From positions 23,885,903 through 23,949,902 of the forward strand of contig OX439131.1 in NCBI GenBank assembly GCA_949318235.1: a stretch of 64,000 nucleotides of DNA, written 5' to 3'. The translations under genes were made by a program, and so were the position numbers. This DNA comes from Ecdyonurus torrentis (lineage: Eukaryota; Arthropoda; Insecta; Ephemeroptera; Heptageniidae). This document shows, piece by piece, positions 40,862 through 64,000 of the stretch; position 1 is the stretch's first letter, and the number at the start of each line of letters is the position of its first letter. Below the pieces are notes generated by a model. The model did no database searches and was not told where the DNA came from. It saw only the letters and a program-made list of their open reading frames with translations.

Positions 40862-42082
40862 ATACAATATTAAACGTTGTTTTTCGAAAAAAAAAACATA
40901 ATCACATTACACTCTACGTACCTTTATTTTCAAACGTTTTTATGGTTACAATTATTAGTAGCAAATTATCAATAACATATCTTTATACTTAAGATTTGCA
41001 TACTTAAAATATAGACATATTTTGTCATTAAAAAAATTTTTTTTTTCTTCAATTTCAACGTTGTATTAAAAAAATATACAAATGCTATTCAACAAAACAT
41101 CATTGAAAAACGAAAGAATTAAAATGTTATAGAATACCCTAATAGTTTTTTGGAAGTATGCTCATGCTTATGTATTTGCTAGGCATTTTAAAATGTGTAG
41201 AGCCGGATGCTTAATTTAACATAATATGACGACATATCTAAAATAAAAAAAAAACTGCATAAGAAGATGTTGTGAGTATCATCAGTGTATAAGTGCATAT
41301 GAAGAGTAATTTTAATGCGTATAAGTATTACTACAAGTACTCTCACATACGACCTTATAAATTATTTATGGATATAGAAACATATATACGTAAAATAAGA
41401 TGTTGCTGCGGTGTTATTCTAAGAAAACATGCAAGTGAAGTTTTCAGCAAGCAATTATGTTAAGCATTTAAATTATGTACTTACAATTTCATATTAGAGT
41501 ATAATTATATTAGCTTGTTCTGTAAAGTATAGTGAAGTTCATAAACAATGATTAACTGACCAACAAAATAAGAAACATTCATTGGTTTATCTTGTTTTTT
41601 GAGCCGTTAAAAGTGAGTCGCATTGAGAATGAAACCTTTTTTTTTTTTTGTGTGTGAAGTTTTATTCATTCTTATCCAGACCAAAGTTCTAAACGAAGAA
41701 ATAACAATGACCAACCATATATAAACGTAATAAACAGGTAATGACGTCATGATTAGATGTTGTTAACAAAGGAAAATTTTCGATGCTGGCTCAAAAGTTG
41801 TGTGTAGTTTATATAGAACGCACTATTGTATACAATAGTTCGTTCTATATAAACTACATCAAGATTCTTTTTATACGAGTATGTTTTAAGCTTTGCATTG
41901 ACTGTTGTACGTACTATGTATTATTTATATATATCTAAAATAAAAATTGGGAAATATAAAATCTGCACAAAATGCTTTAATTTAAAGTGTATGTATTATA
42001 CGGGAAAAATGCATTTGTGCTTATCTTTTTTTTTTTTTTTTTTTTTAAACAATACTTGTATGTTTATAATATGTTATACACA

Positions 42083-42141
<59 letters not shown>

Positions 42142-42290
42142 AAAACTATAATTATATGAAACACTTATTGTAGTATTATATATGCAATTGCAAAATAAAA
42201 ACTAACATATTCAAAACAAAAAATACATATATATACGTAGATAATATAGGACAGATTTTTAACTTGGTTGAAGATTGAGAGAAAGAGAGA
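40862..42290. other. Inner part of the right arm
   Basis: Inverted copy of about 39245-40671. Differences seen by eye include single-base indels (for example TACACA here on the reverse strand versus TACCACA on the left near 40331) and single substitutions. (TA)n at about 42088-42139; nested palindrome at 41804-41857. Confidence 0.8.
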
Positions 42291-42295
42291 GGGAG

Positions 42296-42549
42296 AGGGA
42301 GGGAGGGAGGGAGGGAGGGAGGGAGGGAGGGAGGGAGGGAGGGAGGGAGGGAGGGAGGGAGGGAGGGAGGGAGGGAGGGAGGGAGGGAGGGAGGGAGGGA
42401 GGGAGGGAGGGAGGGAGGGAGGGAGGGAGGGAGGGAGGGAGGGAGGGAGGGAGGGAGGGAGGGAGGGAGGGAGGGAGGGAGGGAGGGAGGGAGGGAGGGA
42501 GGGAGGGAGGGAGGGAGGGAGGGAGGGAGGGAGGGAGGGAGGGAGGGAG
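42296..42549. repeat. Expanded (GGGA)n microsatellite
   Basis: About 250 bp of uninterrupted GGGA units, compared with about 25 bp at the mirror site in the left arm (39208-39232). Ser-Leu-Pro-Pro or Gly-Arg-Glu-Gly frames here are repeat artefacts. The G-rich strand could form G-quadruplexes. Confidence 0.95.
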
Positions 42550-42660
42550 AGAGAGAGAAAGAGAGAGCATCTTTCAATGCTGATTAACGAATTGATGTTA
42601 AACACTATCATCTCTTATGTTCTTAAAATAATACACCACACACACACACACATACGTATA

Positions 42661-43502
42661 TCGACGGTCTCGCGGCTATTATATGTATCTCACAATCTCG
42701 CCGCGCCACACAAAATAGGTATCTCACAATCTTGCCGCGACACACAAAGTAGGTATCTGACTTCCTCGCGATGCGCACAATATAGGTATTAGAAAATCTC
42801 GCCATACGCACAAATTAGGTATCTCTATTTTACACAAAATAGGTATCTCACAGCCATAGAGAATTTTCTACATAAATAATTGAAATGTAAATATATTTTG
42901 TTTGTTAAAATGCTTTTAATACTTTTAAAAAATAAAAATCAATTAAAAAGTAAATATTTTTTATAGAATAAAATGTAATAATAATATATATTTTTTAAAT
43001 ATTTTACGCTACCTTTTTTTAGTAATGTCTTTTTACTTTAGTTTTACGAATAATTAATAGTAATTTTAAAATATATAAATTTTAATATATAGACCATTAG
43101 AAATTTGTTTTAAAAATTTATATTTTCAAACTTAAAAAAAAAAAAAAAATTATAATAATTTATTACTAATATTATAATCTATTATTTAATTTAAGGTTCT
43201 GTAAAATTACTAAAGAAATATTTTAAGTAAAATAAAAATAAGACATTTTCAATTATTAATGATATTTATTTTTAATTTAATTTGTCACATATTAAATTTT
43301 TTTAGCATGTTATATGGAAAATTACTCGCGAGATTGTCTGATGCCTAATTTGTGCGTACGGCGAGATTTTCTAATACCTATATTTTGCGCATCGCGAGGA
43401 AGTCAGATACCTACTTTGTGTGTCGCGGCGAGATTTCGAGATACCTATTTTGTGTGGCGCGGCGAGATTGTGAGATACATATAATAGCCGCGATACCGTC
43501 GA
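42661..43502. mobile_element. TA-flanked element with iterated long inverted termini, right-arm copy (842 bp)
   Basis: Inverted copy of 38280-39094 with the same TCGACGGT ends and TA flanks. It is longer mainly because of about 30 extra bases near 42989-43018 that the left copy lacks. Confidence 0.85.
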
Positions 43503-43504
43503 TA

Positions 43505-46300
<2,796 letters not shown>

Positions 46301-46306
46301 AATATG
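46301..46306. repeat. Candidate 6-bp target-site duplication (AATATG), right
   Basis: Second copy of the direct repeat flanking the palindrome; see 35253-35258. Confidence 0.7.
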
Positions 46307-46430
46307 CATAATTCATTTTTTGGGTTAGTGCATAAATGGGATAAATTCACTTGAATTCACAAGACCTATGCTTGTTGTAACATGGATAATGTTGCTATGA
46401 AGTGTCTGGGCCAATAAAAATATTTCTATT
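46307..46430 (+). mobile_element. Possible truncated LINE-like 3' end
   Basis: A stretch of normal composition ends TGTCTGGGCCAATAAAAATA followed by a short TTTCTATTTC tail. This resembles the 3' ends of insect jockey/R1-type LINEs (GGCCAATAAA plus a short repeated tail). No coding part remains, and a host 3' UTR is possible. Confidence 0.3.
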
Positions 46431-47640
46431 TCTAATTAAAACATACGGTTTGGTATCGTGATATATGTCATTTGAAGTATATATACGCAAATGCAGCGTG
46501 CGATAATTACAGTAATATAGAAGTGTTGAAGGACCATTCGTTGATGCTGCCAATGATTTCATGTTAACTTCATTTTTTAATTGTATGATTTGCTTGGGTA
46601 ATTTTGAACTACATTATTTTTATGTATGCCTATTAATATAGGCAATATAGTTTATTTCTATGTATATTAACTATCATATTTAATTTTAAAATTTATAAGC
46701 AGTATTTTTTTCAATATAATTATGTATTTTATTAGAATCTATAGCATATTATATTTGACGTGATTATGCATTTTTATGCCACTGATTGTAACGAAAATAA
46801 ATAAATAACTTCACTATATAAGGCACTCTCTTTTGCACTGTATGATAAGTGTAATATAATATACGGTTCCGACGTGATAGAGACGAAGTATATATTTTTG
46901 TACATATTTGTTTTATATAATATATTATTTTCTATCTTATATGTTCTTATACATATTTGTACTATACATTCTATCATATATTTGTACTTATGCAAGATTA
47001 TTATAATATATTTTACCTTTTGAATTCAGTGCGTATTTTTCTTATAAGAATAATACAATAAATTCAGTACGAGTTTTTGAATGGTAAAATATATTATCAC
47101 AATCATGTGTACAGATTCTGTCACATAAAATTTTATTCTATGCCTTTACTCTATAAGGCAAACTATACAATTTTATATGACAGGGTCTATATCTTCTTGA
47201 TTATTAATATAATTCAATTTATTCAATGCACATTGCACTGTCAATGATGCCATGTAGCCATTGTGTTCCATATGTGTGGTATCAATATGCAGCCATTCAT
47301 GAGCGAATAATACTTCGTCAACTGAAACAAAATACAAACATAATTACAATTATAGAAATTTATAAATAATTCAATTGAGTTTATTCAACTTAATATTATA
47401 TATATATTTTTTATTTTGTAAAAATTTAAGCATAACACATATAATATAATAATGATTAAATTATAATTATAATATGACAGAACACATAATAGGATATTAA
47501 TTTGAGTCATTGTATTATTATGATTGTATTTATATTGAGAAAATCAAAGTAACTATAGAACTGCCATTTGAATTGATAGAAATTATTATTATTATTATTT
47601 CTTTTGTATTTTATTCGGTTTTCTTTTGCCATCAGCTTAT
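46431..47640. other. AT-rich non-coding stretch
   Basis: No gene or repeat recognised. Confidence 0.65.
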
Positions 47641-47659
47641 AATAATTTTATATATGAGA

Positions 47660-47870
47660 GATATAAGGTGGGGTGGGAGGAAAAATTTCCCGCTGTTCAC
47701 TTTGTTGATGTCGGTTTTGTGTTGTCCTAGCAATCCAATTGTTTGGGGGGGGGGGGGGGGGTGTCGGTCACGGTGATGAACAACACACAGGAGATTGTTG
47801 GGGAGGAGAAGGTGGGGGAATTTTGTTGATTGTGAGAATAAGACGCAATTATTACGTGATCTGGGTGGTC
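47660..47870. other. G-rich block with a 17-G homopolymer
   Basis: The plus strand carries G runs at GGTGGGGTGGGAGG (about 47668), a run of 17 G at 47745-47761 and GGGGAGGAGAAGGTGGGGG (about 47799). In such AT-rich DNA this is a striking strand bias and fits G-quadruplex potential. Open frames of 88-89 codons on both strands across it show no domain. Confidence 0.7.
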
Positions 47871-50480
<2,610 letters not shown>

Positions 50481-50644
50481 GAGAGGTTAAGGTTGAATTT
50501 AGAAGATCACTCACCCTTGAATCTTGTTTAGGAGGGCGGCAAAGATGAAAGAGAAAATGTCTTACGCGGGTGTGATGCGCTTACAGGTATTGGTCAACAA
50601 AAGTAAGGGAGAATACTGGAATTCTTGACATTGTTTAGGTCAGC

Positions 50645-50711
<67 letters not shown>

Positions 50712-50770
50712 GTAACATTACCAGGCAGATAATTTCCACCTAATTGACTTCAAATTTCTCTCACACTAAC
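50481..50770. other. GC-richer island with a (GA)n array
   Basis: (GA)n at about 50646-50709 inside a more balanced segment. No coding signature. Confidence 0.55.
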
Positions 50771-51970
50771 TACAAAAGTACAAACCGACAAAGGAAATAT
50801 TAAAGAAATATATATACTGCATATAAAAGAAGAAAAATAGATTATAATACATTAAAAATTTAAACAATTTTCATTCTTATATTCAATAAATAATAGCCTT
50901 TTTTTTTTCTTTCATTGCTTTAATATTATTATTGTTATATACTGAATATTATATATATTTATATAAAAAAAAGAAGAAGAATATTATGGTTTTTATTTTT
51001 TAGTATATAATATAATGTGTTGAACAATATACAATGTTTCTTTATATATAAGTAAGAATATTTACTGCAATTGTAATTTAAAAATTTTGTGTATAAAAAT
51101 ATATTAGTATACTTTATTGTTATTTTTGTATAGAGAAAGAAATTATTATAAATTGTAAATTATTGTAAAATAAATTATATTTTATTCATATTGTTAAAAA
51201 GTATTAAATGTTCTTGTATGTAGTAAAGAATTTTTATTTGAGTTTTTAAATAATGTATTATATGAAAAAAAAAGTACACAAATCTTATTATTCTCTGTAA
51301 ACGTTTAAAAATTATTTTTAAATATATATTATTACACATAACCAAATTTGGAAATAACCAATAATGAATTCTTGCTTCATCATTATACATTAAAAAAAAA
51401 TGTAATCAATGTAATAATAAAAATACATATAGGCTGTACAAAATAATGTAGTTTTTTATATTATATAGAACATACAATAGATTGGATTAAAAAAAAAGTA
51501 ATTATATACCTTCCAAAAGTAGATAGAAAAATAACACATTTTCAATGGAACTACTTGTATTTTTTTTAAATCATATAATTATAATAAAATTATCTATAAT
51601 TGTTATACAAAATTGTTCGGCAAACATCAGGTTCTTCAAAGATTTTTTATTTATTTTTTTCCTTCAAGGTGGGTGTAAAAATACAAGGTATAAAATACCC
51701 CCTACTTGTGATTACTATACTAATTTTAAACGACCCCTGCCAATCTAAACCTTTATTTTTACCATAAACATTCTTTATAAAAGTTCGAAAGGTCTAAATT
51801 ACTTACAAAAAAACGATTTGTATAAACTCACATTTATTGTTGACAGCTTATAATATAATTCGTCAAATTTTTTCAGTTAAACAATATAACAAAAAAAAAT
51901 ATAGAGAAAAAGAAAACATATTGTATGATATCATAATACGTGTTGTTTTTATAGTTCTTGTATAACATGA
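50771..51970. other. AT-rich non-coding stretch
   Basis: Nothing recognised. Confidence 0.65.
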
Positions 51971-52415
51971 ATACTTACATAAGGTTATTCTGAAAGGTTA
52001 GAAAGAGGAGGTAAGGGAGGGTGAAAGAGGAGGAGGGTGATGTCGGCTGGTGTCAAAGCTGACCAAAGATATGAACAAAAGACGAATGAAACACCTGATT
52101 GTTGGTGTCGCATAAGCTTTTATTGTTATTTTTCTCTTTGAAGATAATCAACAAGCACTTTCATCGTCAATGACAACACACCATGAGGCACAACAGTCGG
52201 TATTTTCTCTCTGATCTGGTGTCATGCTATATAATAGTTATGTATTCATATGTATCTTTCTTTGTATTATTATTATTATTATAGCTTTTGATAAGCCAAT
52301 AACTATTTAAATAATATATAAAGAATGTAACATAAAAAAATTAATTTTTTTCTTTAATATTTTTATTGTATCTTTTTTTTCTATATATTGTGTTGAATTT
52401 TTTATTATTTTTTCT

Positions 52416-52497
<82 letters not shown>

Positions 52498-52500
52498 GCT
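51971..52500. other. GC-richer island and (CT)n array
   Basis: A more balanced segment at about 51990-52230 is followed by AT-rich DNA and a (CT)n array at about 52420-52488. The 128-codon minus-strand frame over it is largely Arg-Glu repeat and not credible. Confidence 0.55.
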
Positions 52501-53379
52501 TAATTAAATTATATAAAGGTATTTTTATCTTATATAATATACAAATTTGTAATACAATAAAAACAAAGAAATCAATGATGCGAGAATGTATATAGAAGAA
52601 ATGAGAAATGTGAACCGGTACCTTTAAACGTCTTGAATTTGTTTTAGAAATTCTTAAATATACGTTATAGGATCTACATCCATAGCTCACCATATATTCT
52701 GATTGACATTTGTATTATTGTTTATAAAAGTTAAATATTCAACATCCTGAATCCTGGACTTAATTGTAAGTCATAAATTAACAGAGTGAGTAAGCACCAA
52801 AAGATCCTCTATACACATACTCATTACTTTCATTTTAAAGTAAACAAATTATTATTTTGAAAAAAATAAAATAATGATTTAATGTTTTTAAAATACAAAG
52901 AAAATATAATTATTTTGGATTATATACTCTTCCAATTTACAATAATTTTAAAACTTTCATATATCACAGAATTAGACAGGTTTGTATTATATAAATTTTT
53001 GTTTTGTGCATCCGGCGGCTAAAAGGTGAGATGATTGCAGGCTTTATTCGTTGGTTTTTGCTTTGCTTGCGGCTTTTAGCCTGCCTCACTTTGTGTATAA
53101 TAATTTCCACCGTGGGAGCCAATATATAGATTTATAACACTAGCACCTCTCAATTATACCTCTAAGCTCTTACAATTGTTTAAAAAAAATCATAAGATTC
53201 AATAACTGTAAGGATTTTTTTTATTATTGTATTATATTATTATTTCAAATTTTGTTATTATATTTTTATCTCTCTCTCGCTTTATTATTTTTTTTTTCAA
53301 TATGAAATCAAATTAGATCAAAAGAAAAATATATATGTGTTTTGATATTTTTATATACAGTTTTCTCAGCAAAATGATC
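52501..53379. other. AT-rich stretch with one imperfect hairpin
   Basis: At about 53036-53100, GTGAG and GCAGGCT (left) pair with AGCCTGC and CTCAC (right) with a 6-base bulge and a loop of about 34 bases. Otherwise featureless. Confidence 0.45.
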
Positions 53380-53690
53380 TTCTAGGGAGGGCAATCTAGA
53401 TTGTGGTAATGGTCATTGTGTTTGACCATAGGAAATATAATATAGAAAAAGAAAAAAAAAAAAAAAGGCTGACGCGAGCTATGAGAAAAAGATATATTAT
53501 ATGCGATCGGGCGTGAGCCACGAAGCGAGTCGAAATCAGCCACACAAAACAAAGCTTGATCAGTGGCCAGAGTTTATACATATAGAAAAAAAAACTTTTT
53601 ATCAAAAAGTTTGTGGTGATTTCAACTGACCATTCGTCGTGGGAGCGGCCACGACCGCCCATCACGTGGCTTTATATATTTATACTCTAC
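53380..53690. other. GC-richer island of unknown function
   Basis: Contains CGATCGGGCGTGAGCCACG near 53504 and a perfect 7-bp hairpin GTCGTGG-GAGCGG-CCACGAC at about 53636-53655. The 89-codon minus-strand frame has no recognisable domain. Could be a conserved non-coding element. Confidence 0.4.

Positions 53691-59396
<5,706 letters not shown>

Positions 59397-59479
<83 letters not shown>
59397..59479. repeat. (CT)n microsatellite
   Basis: About 80 bp of CT dinucleotides. Arg-Glu frames across it are artefacts. Confidence 0.95.
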
Positions 59480-59482
<3 letters not shown>

Positions 59483-62400
59483 ATTTCAGAATTGCTTAAG
59501 TTCAATAATCCACTTCCCTGTATTTTGGATAAAGGCTGGTTTATTTTGCTAAGAATAACGATTTCTTCAATTTTATTATCACAAATAACATAAAATATTT
59601 ATTTATGTATTGCTTTAAATCTTCTTCTTTAAACTATACCTTGTTCTGTTACATTATTAGTATTATTATTTTTATTTAATACAACAGATCTACCCTAATT
59701 TACATTTAAAATCATATATGAAAAATATATTCTTTATTTGAATTATTGTACATTTCACACATAGAAAAAATAAAATACATATAATTTAATTATTTATATT
59801 CACATGCATTAAAATCACACATAATTTGCTAAAGTTTTAAATGACAAAGTGTATCAATTTGATGAGGGGAGAAGGTCGATCATATGACCAAAGTTCATGA
59901 TGCGGTGATGATTGCACCAATACATATAAAAAGTAATGAAGGATAGGGTGAGGTGGGGGGAAGGGGAAGTGATATTATTTGATACACACCGCAATACGCT
60001 GCAAACAATCTGTGAGTATTATATATACAAGGGCGCGAGAAAGCCGCATATTATATACATATAGAGCTAGGGGGCATATTATTTATATATATACTATATA
60101 AAGCAATAGCGGTATACGGTGCAACGAAAACGATTCGTTACGGGACACTGCAGAAGCATATTTTGAGGGAGAAGTGGGGATGGTATAACAGATTTTATAT
60201 AATATTCCTCTTAGCTAAAAAAAAAAGAAAAAAAAAAGGATATATAATCTTGATGTACATACATATTTCTGATTACATCATATATGGAATATTAGACTCT
60301 ACATACTGTACTGTCAAATTTTTGTCCGACAATTTAGAGAGAGGGTGCTGCACAGTACATATTCTGATATAAAAAATCCCTTGCGGCATTATAGCATAAT
60401 AATATCTAACTTATCATGTAACGACGCATTAATGCTATTATGATGAGGCTATATACCAATCTCGCGCCATCCGTAAATGTATAAAAATATATACATAAAA
60501 AAGGGGTTTATATTTTTCTATAAAATATATCTTTAAATATAGCTTTAAGCTTAAAACCAGAAGATATTTTCTTCTCCATTTTTGCTGCTGAAGTATATAT
60601 TTTTATATATACAATGATTTTATTATTATTTTTTTAATAAAAATGCTAGGTGGCCAAAGAAATTTTTTTATTTCATTTCTATATATAATATAGAAAGTCT
60701 TTTACAGAAAACTATGAAATTTAAACCATTTGACACGTTGATAGCTCTCCTACTGTTAATATTAAAGTTAATTTTTTTTGTTATAAAAATGATGGGCTAC
60801 TATGAAGAATTGAAAAATATTATAACTTAAAGTTTTGTGTATATGAACTTATAATGATGATAATTATATTTTTATAATATATATATAACTTTTGTGTTAT
60901 TTCAATTCTTTTGTACACATAAGTATTCTTATTTATATACAATAAAATGTTATTTTCTCGAACATTTTCCTTAAAAATATAAATGAAATACATATATTTT
61001 TATTATAATAAATGCATTGTTAAATTAAAGCTTCCCCTCTGCGTGACGATTTCGTCATTATTTTTGTATTAATCGCAAAGTTTGTGTTTTGATGGATAAT
61101 CCTTTGTACTTATTACTCTCTCTCTCTCTCTCTCTCTTCTTTCACCCTCCCTATCTTTGGGGGTGTTTGAAATTAAAAAAAAAAAAAAAGATTTGAAGAA
61201 ACAAAGTATAACAAAAGAAAAATAATGTGTTCATTCCGTTATTCCAAGCCATCAATTTGTTTAAAAAAAAGAAAAGAAAAAGCAGATTTCATGCATGCAA
61301 AGTTTTCTATTAAGATGTGCTTGACTGCGGTAATACTTTATATTGAATTGAATCTCTTATAAGATAATATATATTTTTTATCATATACACATCAAATTAT
61401 ATATTTGATACATAAATTTTTTTCAAGTATATTTTATAACTTGGGCGTGAGTTGTAACCATAAGAAACTTTAAAACCAATGAGGCGAGTAATAGATGTAT
61501 AAGCAAATGTGCATGAGGACGATTTTTCTTTTATTATATAAAAAAATAAATCTCATATATTGCAACAGTCTATGAAAAAAAATCAAGATAGGTATTTTTT
61601 TTCAACTTTTTTATTGTATTATATTATTTTATATGGCTCAATTTATTAAATTAAAATTCAAAGCACTTGTGGTCGCATCAGCAATTTTTGTGGCTTATAT
61701 ATGAAGAAGAGGGTGGAAACTGTGTAGGAAAAAAAGTATATTATGTTATGTAGTATATAAGTGTCATGCATAATATTGGTTCATCTATTTAATGTTGCGC
61801 ACTCAACTAGATTTTATAAACTACGAATATATGTAAGCTTCATTTAACCAAATGCATAAAATAAAAATTTAATAATATACTTTATATATATGTAATAAAC
61901 TTTTCACAAAAACACAGTGAAATAAAAATGACAGTATACAAAAAAAGTAGTCACACACAGTATGAAAATATTTTAGTTTCAAAGTTTTATATCCCAACAC
62001 ATGAAAAAGTTTTTTATTTTCTTCAAGTTTGAAATAATAAAACAAATCTTTAATTTTGTGACGTAAAATATTGTTTCAATATGTTTTTCTGTTTTATACG
62101 TATATGTAAAAACTTTTCACTCAACAAAAATATTGTTTTATTATTATTTTAGAAACAAAATCATATTTATATTTTTTTTTCGTTGTTGTTGTGTATCTGT
62201 GCGTGTATAAAATTTTATTTAGATGTTGTAATAAAATTTTAACTGTATATAGAAACTGAAATAAAAAGAGAATATTATTATTTTATGTATAACAAATTTC
62301 TTTGTTTTCAAAAAATATATATAGACTTGTATATATTCATTTCTTGATACACAACAAAATATTACAATAAATCACGTTGAAGTGAAAAATATATCATTTT

Positions 62401-64000
62401 TTTTATAAAAAAAATCTCTCTCTCTCTCTCTCTTTCTTCTTTTTTTCCATTCTTTTTGTATAAAAATACTTCCATTATATTAAAACGCTGAATGTGCATT
62501 TTAATGCCAGTGATGCATGCAAAAAAGAGGGTAAAAATTTTCATTTATTTTTCTCTCTTTATATATTCTATAAACACCCTATTTTTCTTGTAATGAATAA
62601 TATATTAATTTAAGTTTTTAACATTAATCGATATCAATTATTGTTTATAAGAATGAAAAATACAATAAAATATTGTATTGTTTATAGAAAGTGTAAACCA
62701 ATTAACTAGGTGGCTATTTTATTATAGAAACAATGGTTAAGGGTTGTATTTTATTAGGGTACGATTGATGAGCTTTTATTTACAACTCCCTCCCTCTCTT
62801 TGTTGGTAATAGAGTTAAAGTGAAAAATTTGCTGAAACGGCTTTACTTCCTGTAATAAATTTTTTATTCTTTTTTTTTTTTTTTTTTTACGTATAATATG
62901 GCAACAGTAATTCGATTTCCTCTTATAGAGTAGATAAATTAATTTTCTTTTGTTTTCTCAATATGTGTGTTCAGCCACTCTAATGTAATTAAACCTATTT
63001 TTTATTTCTTTTTTTTTTTTGCTCGTATTTTTCTTTACTAAAGTTGAAATGTTAAATCACTGATAATATTAATCAACTATGTAATTAATGTTTTTAGAGA
63101 CACCTTTTTTTTACTGTGTATTTATATCAAATAATTAGTTTTGGTGTTAAGTACAATGAGTGAAATACAGACATCTGATCATGCGAGTATATAGAAATTG
63201 ACTTTCTTTAAATTGTGTGAAAATTTTACCTCTTTATGGTTTTCTAGTAATTGTAATAAAAAAAAAAGTCTGTATTTTTTTCTCGTAAATTGTTCATTAA
63301 AACAAAAATTTGCTAGTCGGGCAACAAAAACAAAACATGGACTCAAAAAACTGACGGATTAAAAAATAGTCAATAAATAAAATAGGCAAACAAATTCCAT
63401 CGCTATTTTGACAGTTTTTATTTTATGATTATAAATATTTAATGAGTGTGGAAAGATTTTAATCCCTCCCTCTTTTTCTCTAAAATTAAATTGAACTTTA
63501 ATAATAAAACGTATAAAAAAAAACTTTATAATTGTATCTTATACCTAAATGAATCTCAAAGTAACATTTCATTTATATAAATTATTATTACTGCATGCTC
63601 GCAATTACAATTTAAAATTGACGTTTAATTTTACACTGAAATGTAATAACATTTCAAATCATATATGAAAGTATACTAAATCAATGGTTTTCTATTATAA
63701 AATATTTGATTTTTTTTTTTCCTAATTCTTTTACTTTGTTCAAATTCTTTTTTATTTGGAATAAAAAAAAAGTACATGATGGACACCTGCAAGAAAAAGA
63801 GTGTTAACATGACAAGCATATACAATCATAATAATGAACCGTTTCAATTACTATATTGATGAAGTTGGGTTTTAAAATAATAATTACAAAACATTTTATA
63901 TATTTGAAACACTGCGGTGTGTAGTTAAACTTTTAATGTCTCTTTTTTTTTTCTTCTTATAATTAACTTTTTTTTTTTTTTTTTTTTTTTTGCACGTAGT
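59480..64000. other. AT-rich stretch with one GC-richer island
   Basis: A more balanced segment lies at about 59865-60470, including a purine-rich block near 59936-59970. The rest is AT-rich with homopolymers (poly-T at about 62871-62889 and 63969-63991) and short CT blocks (about 61118-61137 and 62415-62432). No gene recognised. Confidence 0.6.

Noticed and set aside
42165..42792. Open frames of 100-170 codons on both strands (Ser-Leu-Pro-Pro and Gly-Arg-Glu-Gly repeats)
   Set aside because: They are translations of the GGGA/CCCT tetranucleotide array, open in all frames because the repeat lacks stops.

Overview
The window is 64 kb of very AT-rich eukaryotic DNA, dense in (TA)n, (CT)n/(GA)n, poly-A/T and other microsatellites. 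No convincing host gene, host exon, tRNA, rRNA or CRISPR array was found. The composition, microsatellite load, TA-flanked miniature transposons and a Mag-type Ty3/Gypsy retrotransposon suggest an invertebrate animal, probably an arthropod; the sequence does not allow a closer call. It reads as a long intergenic or intronic stretch. Small GC-richer islands (about 0.13-0.6 kb) stand out from the AT background and may be conserved non-coding or regulatory DNA.

The only clear protein-coding gene belongs to a complete LTR retrotransposon at 12368-17563. It has two 245-bp LTRs that look identical by eye, a 5-bp target duplication (ATATT), a serine-tRNA-like primer-binding site, a polypurine tract, and one uninterrupted 1452-codon Gag-Pol frame (capsid-like Gag, two zinc knuckles, protease, reverse transcriptase, RNase H, integrase, GPY/F-like tail, no envelope gene). 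It is a very recent insertion.

The most remarkable structure is an almost spacer-less palindrome of about 11.04 kb at 35259-46300: two arms of about 5.5 kb, nearly identical, meeting at a 3-nt loop (40770-40772) inside an array of 21-bp repeats. The outer ends read 5'-AGTAGAGAGG and CCTCTCTACT-3', and a 6-bp direct repeat (AATATG) lies immediately outside both, so the whole palindrome looks like a single inserted unit. Each arm carries a roughly 0.8-kb TA-flanked element with iterated inverted termini, diverged tandem units of about 0.3-0.5 kb, and a nested 55-bp palindrome. The arms differ by a 163-bp MITE found only on the left, a roughly 30-bp segment found only on the right, a tenfold difference in a GGGA microsatellite, and scattered single-base changes. 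These differences argue against a simple fold-back copy of one read. No transposase or polymerase gene lies inside, so its mobilisation is inferred only.

Other supported items are two further MITE-like inverted repeats (19401-19563 and 21227-21562), a weaker one (24699-24839), a dispersed direct-repeat pair (33304-33508 and 34006-34185), a possible LINE-like 3' tail beside the palindrome (46307-46430), and a G-rich block with a run of 17 G (47660-47870). The rest is AT-rich DNA in which nothing functional could be recognised.
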